Assembly: GCA_023437285.1 (NCBI GenBank)
Contig: JAEZGP010000205.1
Coordinates: 1-15,097, forward strand
Direction: 5' to 3'
Origin: Actinomycetes bacterium
GTDB lineage: Bacteria > Actinomycetota > Actinomycetes > Mycobacteriales > Micromonosporaceae
DNA length: 15,097 bases
Below the pieces are notes generated by a model, which was given only the letters and a program-made list of their open reading frames with translations, had not been told where the DNA came from and did not search any database. Numbering within the stretch: position 1 is the first letter of the stretch; each line of letters starts with the position of its first letter. Positions 1-7,129 of the stretch are shown here, one piece after another. A program made the translations under genes and the position numbers.

Positions 1-631
1 CGCTGGCCAGCGAGAAGCCGAACTTCTGGTCCTCGTGCGCCGTCGCGATGAACTCGTGCGTGTGCGCCTCGACGCCCACCGTGACGCGGATCATGACCTT
101 CGGCCGCACGCCCCGCTCGCGGGCCAGGGGGGTCAGCCGGTCGACCTCGTCGAACGAGTCGACCACGATCCGGCCGACACCCGCCTCGACGGCCCGGGTG
201 AGCTCGGCCACGGACTTGTTGTTGCCGTGCAACGCGATCCGCCCCGCCGGCATGCCGGCGGCCAGTGCCACGGCCAGCTCGCCGCCGGTGCACACGTCGA
301 GGCTCAGGCCCTCCTCGGCCACGATCCGCACGACCGCCTTGCAGCAGAACGCCTTGCTCGCGTAGTGCACCTCGCCGCCCGCGAACGCGTCGCGCCACTC
401 CCGGCACCGGGCCCGAAAATCAACTTCATCCAGTACGTACGCCGGTGTGCCGTACTCCTCGGCAAGCTCGCGGACGGTGCGGCCGCCCACGGACAGCACC
501 CCGTCGGCGCCGCGTTCGACGGTGCGCGGCCACAGTTGCGGCAGCAGCGTGTTGACGTCGGCGGGCTGGCGGAGCCAGACCGGCGCGTGCCCGATCTCGG
601 CGTGCAGCGCCCCCGCCTCATGCGCACTCAC
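1..631 (-). CDS. lysA: Diaminopimelate decarboxylase, N-terminal part (3' end beyond window)
   Basis: Converts meso-diaminopimelate to L-lysine and CO2, the last step of lysine biosynthesis, in the cytoplasm with PLP. About 210 codons are present, starting at GTG 631; the gene continues past base 1. Reading back from 631 gives [20 protein letters not shown]. The PLP-lysine motif HYASKAF falls near residues 89-95 (Lys about 93), followed by [30 protein letters not shown] and TAHEDQKFG, all characteristic of actinobacterial LysA. The start is set by homology and by a GGAGAGG element inside the end of argS, about 9 bases upstream. The argS stop lies 2 bases before this GTG, so the two genes should be one transcript with coupled translation. 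Family assignment is very secure. The C-terminal beta-barrel half cannot be seen. Confidence 0.96.
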   Translation of the reverse strand, partial: MSAHEAGALHAEIGHAPVWLRQPADVNTLLPQLWPRTVERGADGVLSVGGRTVRELAEEYGTPAYVLDEVDFRARCREWRDAFAGGEVHYASKAFCCKAVVRIVAEEGLSLDVCTGGELAVALAAGMPAGRIALHGNNKSVAELTRAVEAGVGRIVVDSFDEVDRLTPLARERGVRPKVMIRVTVGVEAHTHEFIATAHEDQKFGFSLAS

Positions 632-633
632 GA

Positions 634-2301
634 CTACATCCTCTCCGGCGCCGAGACGCCGAGCATGTTCAGGCCGTTGACCAGCACGACCCGGGCGGCG
701 TCGTTGAGCCACAGGCGCGCGCGGTGCAAGGGGGTGATCTCTTCGTCGCCGACCGGCGTGACCCGGCACTCGTCGTAGAAGCGGTGGTACGCCGCGGCGA
801 CCTGCTCCTCCAGGTAGCGCGCCACCCGGTGCGGCTCGCGCAGCTCGGCGGCGGCGCGTACCACGCCGGGGAACTCGCCCAACGCCTTGAGTAGCTCGTG
901 CTCCTTGGGGTGGGTCAGCAGCTGCGGCTGGAAGTCCGCCGGCTCGCCCCGGGTCAGCCCCAGGTCGGCGGCGTTGCGGGCCACGCCGGCGGTACGCGCT
1001 GCCACGTACTGCACGTAGTAGACCGGGTTGTCGTTCTTAGCCCGGGTCCACAGCTCGACGTCGATGTCGATCGGCGAGTCCGAAGAATAGCGGGCCAGCG
1101 CGTACCGGGCCGCGTCGACGCCGATCGCGTCGACCAGGTCCTCCAGGGTGACGACCGTGCCGGCGCGCTTGCTCATCCGCACCGGCTGCCCGTCGCGTAC
1201 CAGGTTGACCAGCTGCCCGATGAGGATCTCGAGGTGCTTGTCGGGGTCGTCGCCGAAGCACGCGGCCAGGGCCTTCATCCGGCCGACGTAGCCGTGGTGG
1301 TCGGCGCCCAGCATGAGGACGACGTGGTCGAAGCCACGCTCGCGCTTGTCGAGGTAGTAGGCGCAGTCGGCGGCGAAGTAGGTCCACTCGCCGTTGCTGC
1401 GGACCACGACGCGGTCCTTGTCGTCGGCGAAGTCGGTGGTGCGCAGCCACACCGCGCCGTCGGCTTCATAGATGTGGCCCTGCTCGCGCAGCCGGGCCAG
1501 GGCCGCGTCCAGCTTGCCCTGGTCGTGCAGGTCCTTCTCGTTGAAATACACGTCGAAGTGCACGCCGAAGTCGGCCAGCGACGACTTGATCTCGTCGAAC
1601 ATCAGGGCGACACCGTCGACGCGGAACGCCTCCTGCGCCTGCGCGTCGGGCAGCGTCAGCACGTCGGGTCGCTTGGCGGTCACGGCCGTGGCGATGTCGG
1701 TGATGTACGCCCCGGCGTAGCCGTCCTCGGGCGTCGGCGCGCCGCGCGCGGCGGCCAGCAGCGACCGGGCGAACCGGTCGATCTGCGAGCCGGCGTCGTT
1801 GAAGTAGTACTCCGTCGTGACGGCGGCGCCGGACGCGCGCAGCAGGCGGGCCAGCGCGTCGCCGACGGCCGCCCACCGCACCCCGCCGATGTGCACGGGT
1901 CCGGTCGGGTTCGCGGACACGAACTCCAGGTTGACCGTCTGGCCCGCGAGCGCGTCGTGGTGCCCGTACTGCCTGTCTTTGATCACGATCGTGCGGGCGA
2001 GTTCGCCCGCGGCGGCCGCGTCGAGGCGGATATTGACGAAGCCGGGGCCGGCGATGTCGGCGCTGGCGATGCCCGGCACCTCTTGCAACTTTCGGGCGAG
2101 TTCGCCGGCGAAGTCGCGCGGGTTGAGGCCGGCCTTCTTGGCCACCTGGAGGGCGAGCGTGGAGGCGTAGTCGCCGTGCTCAGGATTGCGCGGCCGCTCG
2201 ACGGTCACCGATGCCGGCAGCACCGCCAGATCGAGGCCGCGGGAGGCCAGGATGTCACGGGCAGCTGTTAATACGACGTCGGCAAGCTCAGCGGGACTCA
2301 C
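634..2301 (-). CDS. argS: Arginyl-tRNA synthetase
   Basis: Class I aminoacyl-tRNA synthetase that charges tRNA-Arg with arginine using ATP. The 555-residue protein is full length. It has the N-terminal Arg-S additional domain (about 1-110), the HIGH-type signature in [10 protein letters not shown] (residues 131-140), YYFNDAG soon after, and the KMSKS-type signature as RMSKR (about 375-379) within [23 protein letters not shown] anticodon-binding domain ends in [16 protein letters not shown]. The GTG start gives [10 protein letters not shown], a typical N-terminus. No good Shine-Dalgarno is visible. A TACCCT hexamer lies about 15 bases upstream, so the leader may be very short. It is the first gene of an argS-lysA operon and diverges from the DUF3105 gene. 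A tRNA-Arg gene lies 1.7 kb away, but co-regulation is not shown. Confidence 0.97.
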   Translation of the reverse strand: MSPAELADVVLTAARDILASRGLDLAVLPASVTVERPRNPEHGDYASTLALQVAKKAGLNPRDFAGELARKLQEVPGIASADIAGPGFVNIRLDAAAAGELARTIVIKDRQYGHHDALAGQTVNLEFVSANPTGPVHIGGVRWAAVGDALARLLRASGAAVTTEYYFNDAGSQIDRFARSLLAAARGAPTPEDGYAGAYITDIATAVTAKRPDVLTLPDAQAQEAFRVDGVALMFDEIKSSLADFGVHFDVYFNEKDLHDQGKLDAALARLREQGHIYEADGAVWLRTTDFADDKDRVVVRSNGEWTYFAADCAYYLDKRERGFDHVVLMLGADHHGYVGRMKALAACFGDDPDKHLEILIGQLVNLVRDGQPVRMSKRAGTVVTLEDLVDAIGVDAARYALARYSSDSPIDIDVELWTRAKNDNPVYYVQYVAARTAGVARNAADLGLTRGEPADFQPQLLTHPKEHELLKALGEFPGVVRAAAELREPHRVARYLEEQVAAAYHRFYDECRVTPVGDEEITPLHRARLWLNDAARVVLVNGLNMLGVSAPERM

Positions 2302-2480
2302 CGCGTCATGCTACCGAGGGTAGACTTCTGCCCTTGGCGGCGACCCCATACCGCTTGCCACCATTCGGGACACCGCCCCCAGTCGGACAAAACCGACAAC
2401 CCGAACGGTCACGGACCTTCCTCCGGAGAACCCCGCTCCTCCGGAAGAGCCGCGACTACCCGACTAGACGAGGCCCCTCC

Positions 2481-3296
2481 ATGTCAATGAGCACCCCTGG
2501 CGACGTTCGTCGCCCCTCGACCAAGAAGGCCGCGAACCCCGCCGCCGGCGCCGGCAAGAAGTCCGGCAACGCCGGCAAGGGCACGCCCAACCGCCCCGGC
2601 GGTGCGGGAGGCGGCGGCAAGGGCCGGCGCCCGGTTGCTCCCGTCAAGGTCAGCCAGGGACGCAACTGGGGCCCGATCGCCCTCTACACGGCCGCCGGCG
2701 CGGTGGCCATCGGCATCATCGCCTTCGCCACGATCTACCTGATCCAGAACAAGCCGGACACCCGGCCCTGGCAGGAGCGCGCAGCCGAGATCCAGGGCAT
2801 CGTGAACTACCGGGAGACCAACCCGAAGCTGCTCGACCCCGCCCCCGGCAAGGCGTCCCACGAGTGGGGCCCGCTGACCTACGAGGTCAACCCGGCCGTC
2901 GGCGGCTCACACAACTACAACATCCAGAACTGCATGGGCGACGCGTACCCCGCGCCGATCCCGCAGGAGCACGCCGTCCACAGCCTCGAGCACGGCGCCG
3001 TCTGGATCACCTACCGCCCCGACCTGCCCGCCGACCAGGTCGAGAAGCTGAAGAAGAAGATCGACGGCGTGTCGTTCACGATGATGAGCCCGTACCCCAA
3101 CCTGGACAGCCCGATCTCGCTGCAGTCGTGGGGCTTCCAGCTCAAGGTCGACAACGCGGACGACCCGCGCATCGACAAGTACATCCAGGCGCTGCGGCTC
3201 AACGCCACCATGGAGGAGGGCGCGGCCTGCTCCGGCGGCATCACGCAGACCGGCACGGCCCCGTACGACCTCGGAAAGTCCGCCGGCAACCAATGA
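2481..3296 (+). CDS. DUF3105 domain membrane-anchored protein
   Basis: 271-residue protein of unknown biochemical function. Residues 1-61 are a Lys/Gly/Ala/Pro-rich, probably disordered cytoplasmic tail. One transmembrane helix follows (about 63-88, WGPIALYTAAGAVAIGIIAF and on), then an extracytoplasmic DUF3105 domain. The family hallmarks are present: GGSHNYNIQNC (141-151) and HAVHSLEHGAVWITY (164-178), with His144, His167, His171 and Glu170 likely metal or catalytic candidates (inference). Cys151 and Cys250 could form a disulfide. The reading frame is open much further upstream, but ATG 2481 is chosen because ACGAGG at 2468-2473 is correctly spaced and the upstream translation overlaps argS and is not conserved-looking. 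ATG 2487 is the alternative. The stop overlaps the start of the DUF305 gene, so the two form an operon. Confidence 0.9.
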   Translation: MSMSTPGDVRRPSTKKAANPAAGAGKKSGNAGKGTPNRPGGAGGGGKGRRPVAPVKVSQGRNWGPIALYTAAGAVAIGIIAFATIYLIQNKPDTRPWQERAAEIQGIVNYRETNPKLLDPAPGKASHEWGPLTYEVNPAVGGSHNYNIQNCMGDAYPAPIPQEHAVHSLEHGAVWITYRPDLPADQVEKLKKKIDGVSFTMMSPYPNLDSPISLQSWGFQLKVDNADDPRIDKYIQALRLNATMEEGAACSGGITQTGTAPYDLGKSAGNQ

Positions 3297-3925
3297 CCGA
3301 CGCTGACGGCACGCCACGGCGCTGGACCCGCGTCCTCGCCGTGGCGCTCGCCGCGGTCCTGCTCGTCGGGGCAGGGCTCGCGGCGGGCCTGCTCATCTCC
3401 CACGACAAGACGCCCGGCGACACCTCGGTCGAGGCGGGCTTCGCCCGCGACATGGCCGAGCACCACGCCCAGGCAGTCGAAATGGGCATGATCGCGTACC
3501 AGCGTGGGAACCTCTCCGACGTACGCATGCTCGCCCAGGACATCGCGCTGACCCAGCAGGCCCAGATCGGCATCATGCACGAGTGGCTCAAGGAGTGGCA
3601 CCTGCTGCCCACCAGCGACCAGCCGCGCATGGCCTGGATGCCCGACGGCCAGAAGAGCATGGAGTCCGGCAACCGCATGCCCGGCATGGCGACCGCCGAG
3701 GAGATCGACAAGCTCCGCAACGCCACGGGCCGCGACCTCGACGTCCTGTTCTGCCAACTGATGCTGCGCCACCACCTCGGCGGCATCCACATGGTCGACG
3801 GCGTCCTCGCCAAGGCCAAGGACCGCCGGGTCATCGAGCTGGCCACCGGCATGAAGAAGGCCCAGACCTCCGAGATCCAGGCGCTGGAAGGCCTCCTCAA
3901 GGGCCTGAACGCCCCCACCAGCTGA
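3293..3925 (+). CDS. DUF305 domain (ferritin-like, His/Met-rich) secreted or anchored protein
   Basis: 210-residue protein. An uncleaved signal anchor or signal peptide spans about residues 12-35 (RVLAVALAAVLLVGAGLAAG). The DUF305 four-helix fold follows, with the paired motifs FARDMAEHHAQAVEM (50-64; His57, His58) and LMLRHHLGGIHM (156-167; His160, His161, His166). A Met-rich stretch lies between them (MAWMPDGQKSMESGNRMPGM). Some DUF305 members bind copper in the periplasm (CopM of cyanobacteria is the known example). A metal-handling role here is inferred from the His/Met pattern. ATG overlaps the upstream TGA as ATGA; no strong ribosome site is seen, so translational coupling to the DUF3105 gene is likely. 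A GC-rich terminator follows at 3930. Confidence 0.92.
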   Translation: MTDADGTPRRWTRVLAVALAAVLLVGAGLAAGLLISHDKTPGDTSVEAGFARDMAEHHAQAVEMGMIAYQRGNLSDVRMLAQDIALTQQAQIGIMHEWLKEWHLLPTSDQPRMAWMPDGQKSMESGNRMPGMATAEEIDKLRNATGRDLDVLFCQLMLRHHLGGIHMVDGVLAKAKDRRVIELATGMKKAQTSEIQALEGLLKGLNAPTS

Positions 3926-3929
3926 CGCG

Positions 3930-3966
3930 TCCCCCGCCGGAAACCCAAGCGGAGTCCGGCGGGGGA
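3930..3966 (+). terminator. Terminator after the DUF3105-DUF305 operon
   Basis: Twelve-base perfect inverted repeat: TCCCCCGCCGGA (3930-3941) pairs with TCCGGCGGGGGA (3955-3966) around a 13-base loop, starting 4 bases after the DUF305 stop. There is no U-tract, as is common for actinobacterial terminators. It separates the protein operon from the tRNA transcript. Confidence 0.8.
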
Positions 3967-3972
3967 ACCTGG

Positions 3973-3978
3973 TACAGT
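3973..3978 (+). promoter_or_regulatory. Candidate -10 element for tRNA-Arg
   Basis: TACAGT fits the TANNNT actinobacterial -10 consensus and lies 14 bases before the mature tRNA 5' end, directly after the upstream terminator. No convincing -35 is visible because that position falls in the terminator stem. Confidence 0.45.
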
Positions 3979-3992
3979 TTCCGAGTCGCTGA

Positions 3993-4064
3993 GCCCCCGT
4001 AGCTCAGGGGATAGAGCACCGCCCTCCGGAGGCGGGGGCGCAGGTTCGAATCCTGCCGGGGGCA
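3993..4064 (+). tRNA. tRNA-Arg, anticodon CCG
   Basis: A complete cloverleaf can be folded. The acceptor stem is GCCCCCG (3993-3999) with CGGGGGC (4057-4063). The D arm begins GCTC at 4002 and closes GAGC at 4014. The anticodon stem is CCGCC (4019-4023) with GGCGG (4031-4035) around loop CTCCGGA. The T stem is GCAGG (4040-4044) with CCTGC (4052-4056) around TTCGAAT. The discriminator is A4064. Anticodon CCG at 4026-4028 reads CGG codons. CCA is not encoded. The 3' end is echoed at 5271-5289, suggesting use as an integration site. Confidence 0.97.
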
Positions 4065-4065
4065 C
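4047..4065 (+). repeat. Candidate att core inside the tRNA-Arg 3' end (copy 1)
   Basis: The 19 bases from the T loop to the tRNA end match 5271-5289 in 17 positions, in the same orientation. Shared sequence is CGNATCCNGCCGGGGGCAC. Integrases of actinobacterial elements commonly use tRNA 3' ends as attachment sites; this use here is inferred. Confidence 0.4.
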
Positions 4066-4156
4066 GTCACAGAACTGCGCACTACCGTCGGGCACGCTGG
4101 TAGTCGAAGCCACGTTCCCGATGGCACCGCCGCGCAAAGAGCGGCGATAAGCGTCC

Positions 4157-4190
4157 ACGAGCCCGACGGCGACCAAGCCGTCGGGCTCGT
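4157..4190 (+). terminator. Strong hairpin downstream of tRNA-Arg, probable terminator
   Basis: ACGAGCCCGACGGC (4157-4170) pairs perfectly with GCCGTCGGGCTCGT (4177-4190) around the 6-base loop GACCAA. It lies about 90 bases after the tRNA end and before the next promoter, so it most likely ends the tRNA transcript. A structured element belonging to inserted DNA is an alternative. Confidence 0.65.
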
Positions 4191-4437
4191 CCGCTCTCGG
4201 GTCCTCGCCGAGGAGCCAAGACGGGCGGCCCTTCGCGCCGAGTTGTCCACAGGCGGGGAAGAACCGGTGCACCGTCCAACCCACCAACCTCCCATGATCG
4301 ACCACCGCGTCCAACCGGCGGCCGTCGCCGTGTGGCGACGAGGCGAGATAGTGCCGGGCAAGAACCGTTGTGAACGGTATGAGGCCGACTGCAACGGTGC
4401 GGACGCAGCTCAGCGTCGGATCCTCCTGGCCAGCCCT

Positions 4438-4450
4438 TACAATGGGCTTC
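4438..4450 (+). promoter_or_regulatory. -10 element of a leaderless promoter for the Uma2 gene
   Basis: TACAAT at 4438-4443 is a near-consensus -10. Seven bases later comes ATG 4451, so transcription would start at or next to the start codon. There is no Shine-Dalgarno. The -35 region (about 4415-4420) is weak. Confidence 0.6.
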
Positions 4451-5005
4451 ATGAGCGCTGAGGCCGTCGGCATGCACATGCCCGCCGTCGTCACGCTCGA
4501 CGACGTGGCCGCGATGAACGGCGCCGACCCGAACGGCCACCGCTACGAAACCAGCCCTGAAGGGGTCCTGTCGGTCATGCCACCACCCGACTCCGAGCAT
4601 GCGATGATCGCGAGCCGCCTGTTCGCGTGGCTCATCATGGCGGGGTGGCCGGCAGAACAGGTGCTTCAAGCGGTAGGCGTCCGAATCCCTGGACCGGATG
4701 GTGATGGCGGCCGGATTCCCGATATCAGCGTCTGGAGGAAACCGCCCCCTCGAAGCGTCTGGTCCGCGGTGACGGACCTGGCGCTGGTGGTCGAGATCGT
4801 GTCGCCGGGTTCGGAGGCCATGGACCTGATGACAAAGGTCCGCGAGTACGCTCGCGCGGGTATCTCCCAGTACTGGGTTGTTGACCGCGACGGTGCCCAG
4901 ACGGTCACCTTGTATCAGCTATCCGCAGATGGCGCCTACGAAGAGAGGGCGAGGATGCCCATGGCGTGGCTCCTGCAGACCTCGCCGTCGGACCACGTCG
5001 ACTGA
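4451..5005 (+). CDS. Uma2 family (DUF820) putative endonuclease
   Basis: 184-residue protein with the restriction-endonuclease-like PD-(D/E)XK fold of the Uma2 family. Visible signatures are the N-terminal MPAVVTLDDVAAM, RIPDISVW (Pro90-Asp91), LVVEIVSPGSE (Glu115), and DLMTKVREYARAGISQYWVV with Lys129 and the family hallmark YWVVD (141-145). Uma2 proteins are abundant in actinobacteria and cyanobacteria. Their cellular role is not established, and nuclease activity is predicted from the fold. Start ATG 4451 is chosen over upstream in-frame ATGs (4370, 4379, 4442) because TACAAT lies 7 bases before it. The C-terminus ends shortly after LLQTSPSDHVD, slightly short of the usual tail. The gene stands alone between tRNA-Arg and a degenerate tRNA-end repeat, consistent with arrival on an integrated element. 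Confidence 0.88.
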   Translation: MSAEAVGMHMPAVVTLDDVAAMNGADPNGHRYETSPEGVLSVMPPPDSEHAMIASRLFAWLIMAGWPAEQVLQAVGVRIPGPDGDGGRIPDISVWRKPPPRSVWSAVTDLALVVEIVSPGSEAMDLMTKVREYARAGISQYWVVDRDGAQTVTLYQLSADGAYEERARMPMAWLLQTSPSDHVD

Positions 5006-5270
5006 CCACCATTGCCGGCGCAGTGCATCACCGCAGCCGTCCGACCCAATGACGCGTCGTCACGCACAGAAACGCGGCGGCGCTATACGGATCGATCCTG
5101 GCAACTTCGCCCACTTACCGCTCCCGGAATGACACCCCGATCGACCGCGAGATCGACGCCCCTCCGCGCAGTTTCCACACCAACTCCAGTGATCCCCTGC
5201 CGCACGGTCAATTGCCGACGTGCACGTCAGTGACCAGGGACAATCGCGTGGACGGCGCACAGTTTTGAGA

Positions 5271-5289
5271 CGTATCCGGCCGGGGGCAC
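5271..5289 (+). repeat. Degenerate copy of the tRNA-Arg 3' end (candidate distal att site)
   Basis: CGTATCCGGCCGGGGGCAC matches tRNA positions 4047-4065 with two mismatches, including 11 consecutive identical bases (GCCGGGGGCAC). Same orientation, 1.2 kb apart, bracketing the Uma2 gene. No integrase gene is present between the copies. Confidence 0.4.
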
Positions 5290-5314
5290 CCTGTTGCGAA
5301 AAGCGTCTCACCAG

Positions 5315-5369
5315 ACATAACGAGGCCCTTGACCAGGCATAACGCCGATCAAGGGCCTCGTTCGTATGT
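5315..5369. terminator. Bidirectional hairpin between convergent genes
   Basis: AACGAGGCCCTTGA (5319-5332) pairs perfectly with TCAAGGGCCTCGTT (5349-5362) around a 16-base loop. ACATA (5315-5319) can alternatively continue the stem with TATGT (5365-5369) across a short bulge. It sits between the Uma2 gene (plus strand) and the gene ending at 5418 (minus strand), so it could stop transcripts from both sides. The loop and left arm share a direct repeat, CCAGACATAACG versus CCAGGCATAACG. Confidence 0.6.
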
Positions 5370-5417
5370 CCGACTGCCGCTACGAGGCCGTACGCGCCCC
5401 ACCGGTCCGCCGTCCGT

Positions 5418-6578
5418 TCATGAGAGTGCGGGCGGTGCGGCGACCCGGGGAGTCCCGCCACCGCCGACGCTGGTGGCAGAACTGTTGGTGACCATACGCA
5501 TTTGGGCGTGGAGGATCTTCCAATCCGCGGTCATGCGCGCAGTCTGGGCCGCGTTGCACGCCAGCTCGCAGTAGAGCGCCGCCGTACCTGCCCGGTCGAC
5601 CACGTACGCACCGTAGTTCTGCAGGGTGTAGGCCAGCGCGCGGCCTTCTGCGCTCAGGGGCAGCGCGTCAATGTCAACCGATCCAGGGATGGCCAGGAGC
5701 GACCCCATGGGGACCGTTCCGGAGTACGACGTCGCCGCGTCCCCGTCCTGCCGGGTCGCCGGCCATACCGGTCCGGTCTTGAGCACGTTGTTAGGCACGG
5801 CAACGGCGAGGGCATGCGGAATCCGCAACGCGGCGAGTTCCTCACTACGGATCAACCCCGCAAGCGCGGGTACCCCCGCGGCTCGTGATCCGGACCCGAT
5901 GCCGGTTCCGCGCAGGTCCGTGACCACCACGACCTGCGCGCTCCAGGTGCCGTCGCTGAGCTTCTCGAATTTGAAGGCGTCGTATGCGGTCACGCCATCG
6001 GGCTGGATCAGGGTCACATGCCTATCCGATCCGCCGGTGGCAACAGTGTCAGCAGGAATACGTATCCTGTAGGTCTTGCCGTTGCGGACCGCATCGAGCG
6101 TGACCAGCGGATCGCGGGTGGTCGTTATGCGGACGGCAATGGACCAGGAGTCGCGGTTGATCACCGGTTTGGCCCCGAGGAACGCGGCCGTGCGGGGAGC
6201 GGACCGCGACTCGAACTTCGCACCGGAACCGATCGCCGTGTTCCAGACCGACGTCGACGAGAACGGGTGCCGCGCCGCGGACCGGGCGCCAGGTGTCTCG
6301 GAAGCAGACCGGGCGATAGGTGTCACGGAAGCGGACCGTGAGGCGTTAGCCGTGGCTGTGGGTGTCGCCACCGGGGTCGACGGAGCAGAACCCGCCATCG
6401 TGCCTCCGGGGCTCACGGATGCGGCGCCGGTGGTCCCCTGGACCATCGTGAACTGTGAGGCCGGAACATCTTTTGTCGCGGCGACGACGGCGATACCCGC
6501 GCTGACCAACACGGCCGCTGTGGCCCCCATCAGGATGACCTTCGTTGATCGCGGCAATTCTCCTAGCTTACGCCACAT
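5418..6578 (-). CDS. Membrane-anchored or secreted protein of unknown function, repetitive linker
   Basis: 386 residues. A short basic N-terminus is followed by one hydrophobic helix (about 13-34, KVILMGATAAVLVSAGIAVV), then a Ser/Thr/Ala/Pro-rich linker (about 35-104) holding about three 9-residue repeats of type RSASxTPxA. An extracytoplasmic domain follows (105-360). It starts with PFSSTSVWNTAIGSGAKF and includes TLIQPDGVTAYDAF, DLRGTGIGSGSRAAG, GLIRSEELAALRIPHALA, VWPATRQDGD and YGAYVVDRAG. I recognise this pattern from other bacterial secreted hypothetical proteins but know no demonstrated function. Cys337 and Cys341 may pair. The tail is Gly/Pro/Ala-rich. Start ATG 6578 has a weak GGGA nearby. 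It appears to be a single-gene unit. Confidence 0.8.
   Translation of the reverse strand: MWRKLGELPRSTKVILMGATAAVLVSAGIAVVAATKDVPASQFTMVQGTTGAASVSPGGTMAGSAPSTPVATPTATANASRSASVTPIARSASETPGARSAARHPFSSTSVWNTAIGSGAKFESRSAPRTAAFLGAKPVINRDSWSIAVRITTTRDPLVTLDAVRNGKTYRIRIPADTVATGGSDRHVTLIQPDGVTAYDAFKFEKLSDGTWSAQVVVVTDLRGTGIGSGSRAAGVPALAGLIRSEELAALRIPHALAVAVPNNVLKTGPVWPATRQDGDAATSYSGTVPMGSLLAIPGSVDIDALPLSAEGRALAYTLQNYGAYVVDRAGTAALYCELACNAAQTARMTADWKILHAQMRMVTNSSATSVGGGGTPRVAAPPALS
6265..6345 (-). repeat. Three 27-bp tandem repeats in the linker of the 5418-6578 gene
   Basis: Units at 6265-6291, 6292-6318 and 6319-6345 decline in similarity; the latter two share GGTGTCNCGGAAGCNGACCG. Each encodes nine residues (RSASVTPIA, RSASETPGA and a degenerate third). 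They keep frame, so copy number could vary without disrupting the protein. Confidence 0.7.
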
Positions 6579-6822
6579 TGCATTCCCGCATGCCCCTTGG
6601 TCGATTCCACCTCGCGAACCTTAACTAATCCCAGTGCCCCGGCAAAGTCGTTACGTCATGCCGACCGCCTCCCCGGCGAGTGGGCGAGTGTCCGACTCCG
6701 GTTGATGGTTTGACCGTGGCCTCAGGCTTACATGATCGCGAAGACTCCGCGACTCGCGGCAGATCCGATGCGAGCCAACTGCGGGAGACTCGGAGTGCCT
6801 TGATCGCAAAGACGGGTGCTGG

Positions 6823-7074
6823 TCATACACCCATGTTTGTGGAGATATCCATTCCTTGTCCGCTGAATCGATCGGCGATCGCCGCCAGCCGCTGGGTGTA
6901 AGTCAGCCAGTTGGTGGCGTCAGGAATGTTGCTGTGCCGTGGCAGTAGGCCAACGGAGCCGTCGAGCTGCTCGCGGAGGATGTCGGCGTGGCCGGCGTGG
7001 CGCTGCAGGTCGACGGTCTTGTGGACCATGCTCTCGTGGAGCGTGACCGCCGCGCCGCCTGCTTTGTATCGCAA
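6823..7074 (-). pseudogene. C-terminal remnant of a DinB/DUF664-type protein
   Basis: The 83-codon frame encodes VTLHESMVHKTVDLQRHAGH then ADILREQLDGSVGLLP and WLTYTQRLAAIADRF. This matches the last third of DUF664/DinB-superfamily proteins, where a conserved helix carries RHxGHADILRExLDG with metal-ligand histidines. Full-length members are about 160-180 residues. Here the N-terminal helices and the first metal ligand are missing, and the sequence upstream of about 7060 no longer matches. Mycothiol-dependent or related transferase chemistry is typical of intact members. This fragment should be inactive. The remnant lies directly downstream of the methyltransferase gene. An intact short protein is possible but unlikely. 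Confidence 0.6.
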
Positions 7075-7129
7075 GCGGGCGCGCGCAGGCCGCCGAACCG
7101 TCGTCCCGAGGACCGCCGGGCTTTTCGGG

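Larger units (their letters stand above)
4066..4450. other. Intergenic region after tRNA-Arg, no gene recognised
   Basis: No convincing coding region was found on either strand; the open frames here run antisense through the tRNA or lack starts and typical composition. It holds a 14-bp perfect hairpin at 4157-4190, a small 7-bp hairpin at 4323-4340 (CGTCGCC and GGCGACG), and the Uma2 promoter at its right end. TTGTCCACAGGCGGGG around 4241-4258 contains a TTGTCCACA string, which resembles one DnaA box, but a single copy is not meaningful. Confidence 0.5.
5006..5417. other. Intergenic region with hairpins and repeats, no gene recognised
   Basis: No open frame here has convincing composition or recognisable motifs. 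It contains a 7-bp inverted repeat (TGAGACG 5266-5272 with CGTCTCA 5304-5310), a copy of the tRNA-Arg 3' end at 5271-5289, a 13-bp near-direct repeat (5310-5322 and 5332-5344) and a long hairpin at 5315-5369. The mixture suggests the scarred end of an inserted segment. Confidence 0.5.

Noticed and set aside
898..2271. Long plus-strand open frame (457 codons) antisense to argS
   Set aside because: It mirrors a secure argS gene. The Val/Gly/Arg/His-rich translation is typical of antisense reading of high-GC codons and shows no motif.
2211..2480. Upstream extension of the DUF3105 reading frame into argS
   Set aside because: It overlaps the argS coding start, has no conserved-looking sequence, and a good ribosome site supports the start at 2481.
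4241..4258. DnaA-box-like TTGTCCACA
   Set aside because: It is a single copy with no cluster of boxes or A/T-rich unwinding region, so it is not an origin.
3241..4494. Long minus-strand open frame across DUF305, the terminator and tRNA-Arg
   Set aside because: It runs antisense through a tRNA, a terminator and a confident gene, and has no recognisable protein features.
5060..5461. Minus-strand frame of 133 codons downstream of Uma2
   Set aside because: It was considered as an integrase or transposase remnant, but no catalytic or conserved motif could be recognised and it runs through the hairpin at 5315-5369.
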